Shown piece by piece: positions 14,772 through 15,889 of a DNA stretch of 15,889 nt. The translations under genes and the position numbers were made by a program. Source of the DNA: JALZDI01 sp036259355 (GTDB lineage: Bacteria > Actinomycetota > Actinomycetes > Propionibacteriales > Nocardioidaceae). Location of the stretch: positions 1 through 15,889 of the forward strand of contig DATABY010000227.1 in assembly GCA_036259355.1 (NCBI GenBank). The letters are read 5' to 3'. Each line of letters begins with the position of its first letter. Positions within the stretch are counted from its first letter, which is position 1. A model generated the notes under the pieces. It searched no databases. It was given only the letters and a program-made list of their open reading frames with translations, and was not told the DNA's origin.

Positions 14772-15889
14772 TCAGAACGCGTCGACGCGCTGCTGCGCCC
14801 GCCGCCGGATCTCCGGCAGCCTGCCGTAGAGGTGGTCCCCGGGACACGCCGTCTGGTTGGTGTCGCGATGCCCGTCGATGGTGCGCAGCCGGACCCTCGT
14901 GCCCTCCGGATAGCGGTCACTGCCGTGCGACCGCATCCAGCTGTAGCCGGCTGGTCGGCGCCCGTACGCATCGAGCTTCCAGGCCGTCAGCCGGACGAGT
15001 GCACCCACCAGCCGCCGTGGCGGCCGTGTCCCGTCGAAGTTCCCGAGGGCGGCGACACCGACCGACGCATGGTTGAAGCCGAGGGTGTGGGCACCGCGCA
15101 CGGGGCGTCGGTAGCCGCCGGCCCTGCCCACCCAGATGCGGCCGAACTTGTCGACGACGAAGTTGTAACCGATGTCGGACCAGCCGAGCTGCTGGGTGTG
15201 GTACCAGTACATGCCGCGGATGATCGCCGGCACGTCGGAGCGCGTGTAGTTGTTCGTGCCGGCGCTGTGGTGGATGTGGGCCATCTTGATCCGGTGCATG
15301 TAGACGGGGTCGCCGCTGCGCCAGGAGTCGTCGGCACCCCATGCCCTCCTGACCCGGATCTTCGGCTGCGGCGCCTGGCCGACGCCCGCTACGGCGGACG
15401 GCGCGGACTCAGCCGCCGGCGTGCGGGTGTCGGACGGCAACGTCCCTGGGTCGACCAGCGTCACTCGCGCCCCCTGCGCCGGAGGCCCGGCCATCCGCAC
15501 CTGCACACCGTCGGAGGGACCCACCCACAGCAGCTCGGTGCCGGACCGCTGCATGCGCTGCGCTGGCTCGGCAGTCACTGATTCCGGGGCGTGCTCGTGC
15601 AGCGTGTGCAGCTCGCGCCAGTCGCTCCAGGCCCGTCCGGACCGGGTACGCACCGCGACTCGCGGCTCAGCCGTTCCCCGCCACGTCACCGCGACCATGC
15701 TGTACGACGCGGTCGGCAACCGCGGCGTGCCGACCCGGTGTGGGACACCGGAGGAGGCATCCGCGACCGCGGCCAGTCTTATCGACGTCGCCTGCACGGC
15801 CTGGGGACTCGCGGGTTCGGCAGGCTCGGCGGTCTGAGCAGCGACGGGTACGCCGCCGAGGAGGGCCGTGGGGGGGGGGGGGGGGGGGG
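14772..15889 (-). CDS. Secreted N-acetylmuramoyl-L-alanine amidase, PGRP domain (5' end missing)
   Basis: Cleaves the bond between MurNAc and L-alanine in peptidoglycan. An internal GTG at 15797 is not the true start: the frame stays open upstream and reads ALLGGVPVAAQTAEPAEPA, the end of a signal peptide with a likely cleavage after VAA or nearby. The start therefore lies beyond the contig edge. After a beta-rich N-terminal region (VAVRTRSGRAWSDWRELHTL) comes the amidase domain: AHIHHSAGTNNYTRSD with the first zinc His, GWSDIGYNFVVDKFGRIWVGR, the HTLGFNHASVGVAALGNFDG core, and DGHRDTNQTACPGDHLYGRLPEIR with the last His and Cys ligands. The zinc site looks complete. Confidence 0.92.
   Translation of the reverse strand, partial: PPPPPPTALLGGVPVAAQTAEPAEPASPQAVQATSIRLAAVADASSGVPHRVGTPRLPTASYSMVAVTWRGTAEPRVAVRTRSGRAWSDWRELHTLHEHAPESVTAEPAQRMQRSGTELLWVGPSDGVQVRMAGPPAQGARVTLVDPGTLPSDTRTPAAESAPSAVAGVGQAPQPKIRVRRAWGADDSWRSGDPVYMHRIKMAHIHHSAGTNNYTRSDVPAIIRGMYWYHTQQLGWSDIGYNFVVDKFGRIWVGRAGGYRRPVRGAHTLGFNHASVGVAALGNFDGTRPPRRLVGALVRLTAWKLDAYGRRPAGYSWMRSHGSDRYPEGTRVRLRTIDGHRDTNQTACPGDHLYGRLPEIRRRAQQRVDAF
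15870..15889. other. Run of 20 G at the window end, probable artefact
   Basis: An uninterrupted run of 20 G ends the sequence. Two-colour sequencing instruments write G when signal is lost, and assemblies often end in such runs. It falls within the signal-peptide coding region of the amidase on the opposite strand, where 6-7 consecutive Pro codons would be implausible. Confidence 0.85.

Noticed and set aside
13803..15581. Forward ORF of 592 codons
   Set aside because: Mostly antisense to the antiporter and amidase. Only the segment 14655-14771, in the gap between them, resembles a real protein and is reported as a remnant.

Overview
The window is a stretch of high-GC chromosome from an actinobacterium. 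The main evidence is the gene order dnaX, ybaB, recR, DUF5063, lysC, asd on the minus strand. It sits next to a small SRP RNA and a tRNA-Ser, an arrangement known from Streptomyces and Mycobacterium. Frequent GTG starts (one TTG), TANNNT -10 boxes just upstream of start codons, a group 2 sigma factor, a GAF-ANTAR protein and an Rv0430/VirR-like pair all agree with this. The genus cannot be fixed from the sequence. The right end stops in a run of 20 G that looks like an assembly or sequencing artefact, and the last gene is cut off there.

Layout. 1-1244 (+): a small membrane protein and an unplaced protein with weak gamma-glutamylcyclotransferase-like features. 1279-7399 (-): the housekeeping block asd, lysC, DUF5063, recR, ybaB, dnaX. 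It is tightly packed: lysC/asd overlap as ATGA and recR/DUF5063 overlap by 8 bases. 7484-7730: SRP RNA (-) and tRNA-Ser(GGA) (+), transcribed away from each other from a 75-base gap. 7910-10806: a regulatory locus with a 15-codon leader ORF that overlaps the start of a group 2 sigma factor, a convergent RsbW-like anti-sigma kinase, a GAF-ANTAR regulator broken by a one-base frameshift, and a small basic protein. 10837-12117 (-): a divergent, isolated glutamyl-tRNA reductase. 12233-13083 (+): an Rv0430-like protein with a candidate leaderless start, followed by a LytR_C membrane protein. 13080-14585 (-): a K+/H+ antiporter whose stop codon overlaps the LytR_C stop. 14655-14771: what looks like the last 35 to 40 codons of a lost aminotransferase. 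14772-end (-): a secreted PGRP-type amidase, truncated at its 5' end by the contig edge.

Function. lysC and asd commit aspartate to lysine/diaminopimelate, threonine and methionine. dnaX, recR and YbaB serve replication and recombination repair. The sigma, kinase and ANTAR genes resemble a stress-signalling set. The antiporter, LytR_C protein and amidase belong to the cell envelope. I found no CRISPR array, insertion sequence or phage module. The items most worth checking are the leader ORF coupled to the sigma factor, the frameshifted ANTAR regulator, the aminotransferase remnant and the divergent HemA.
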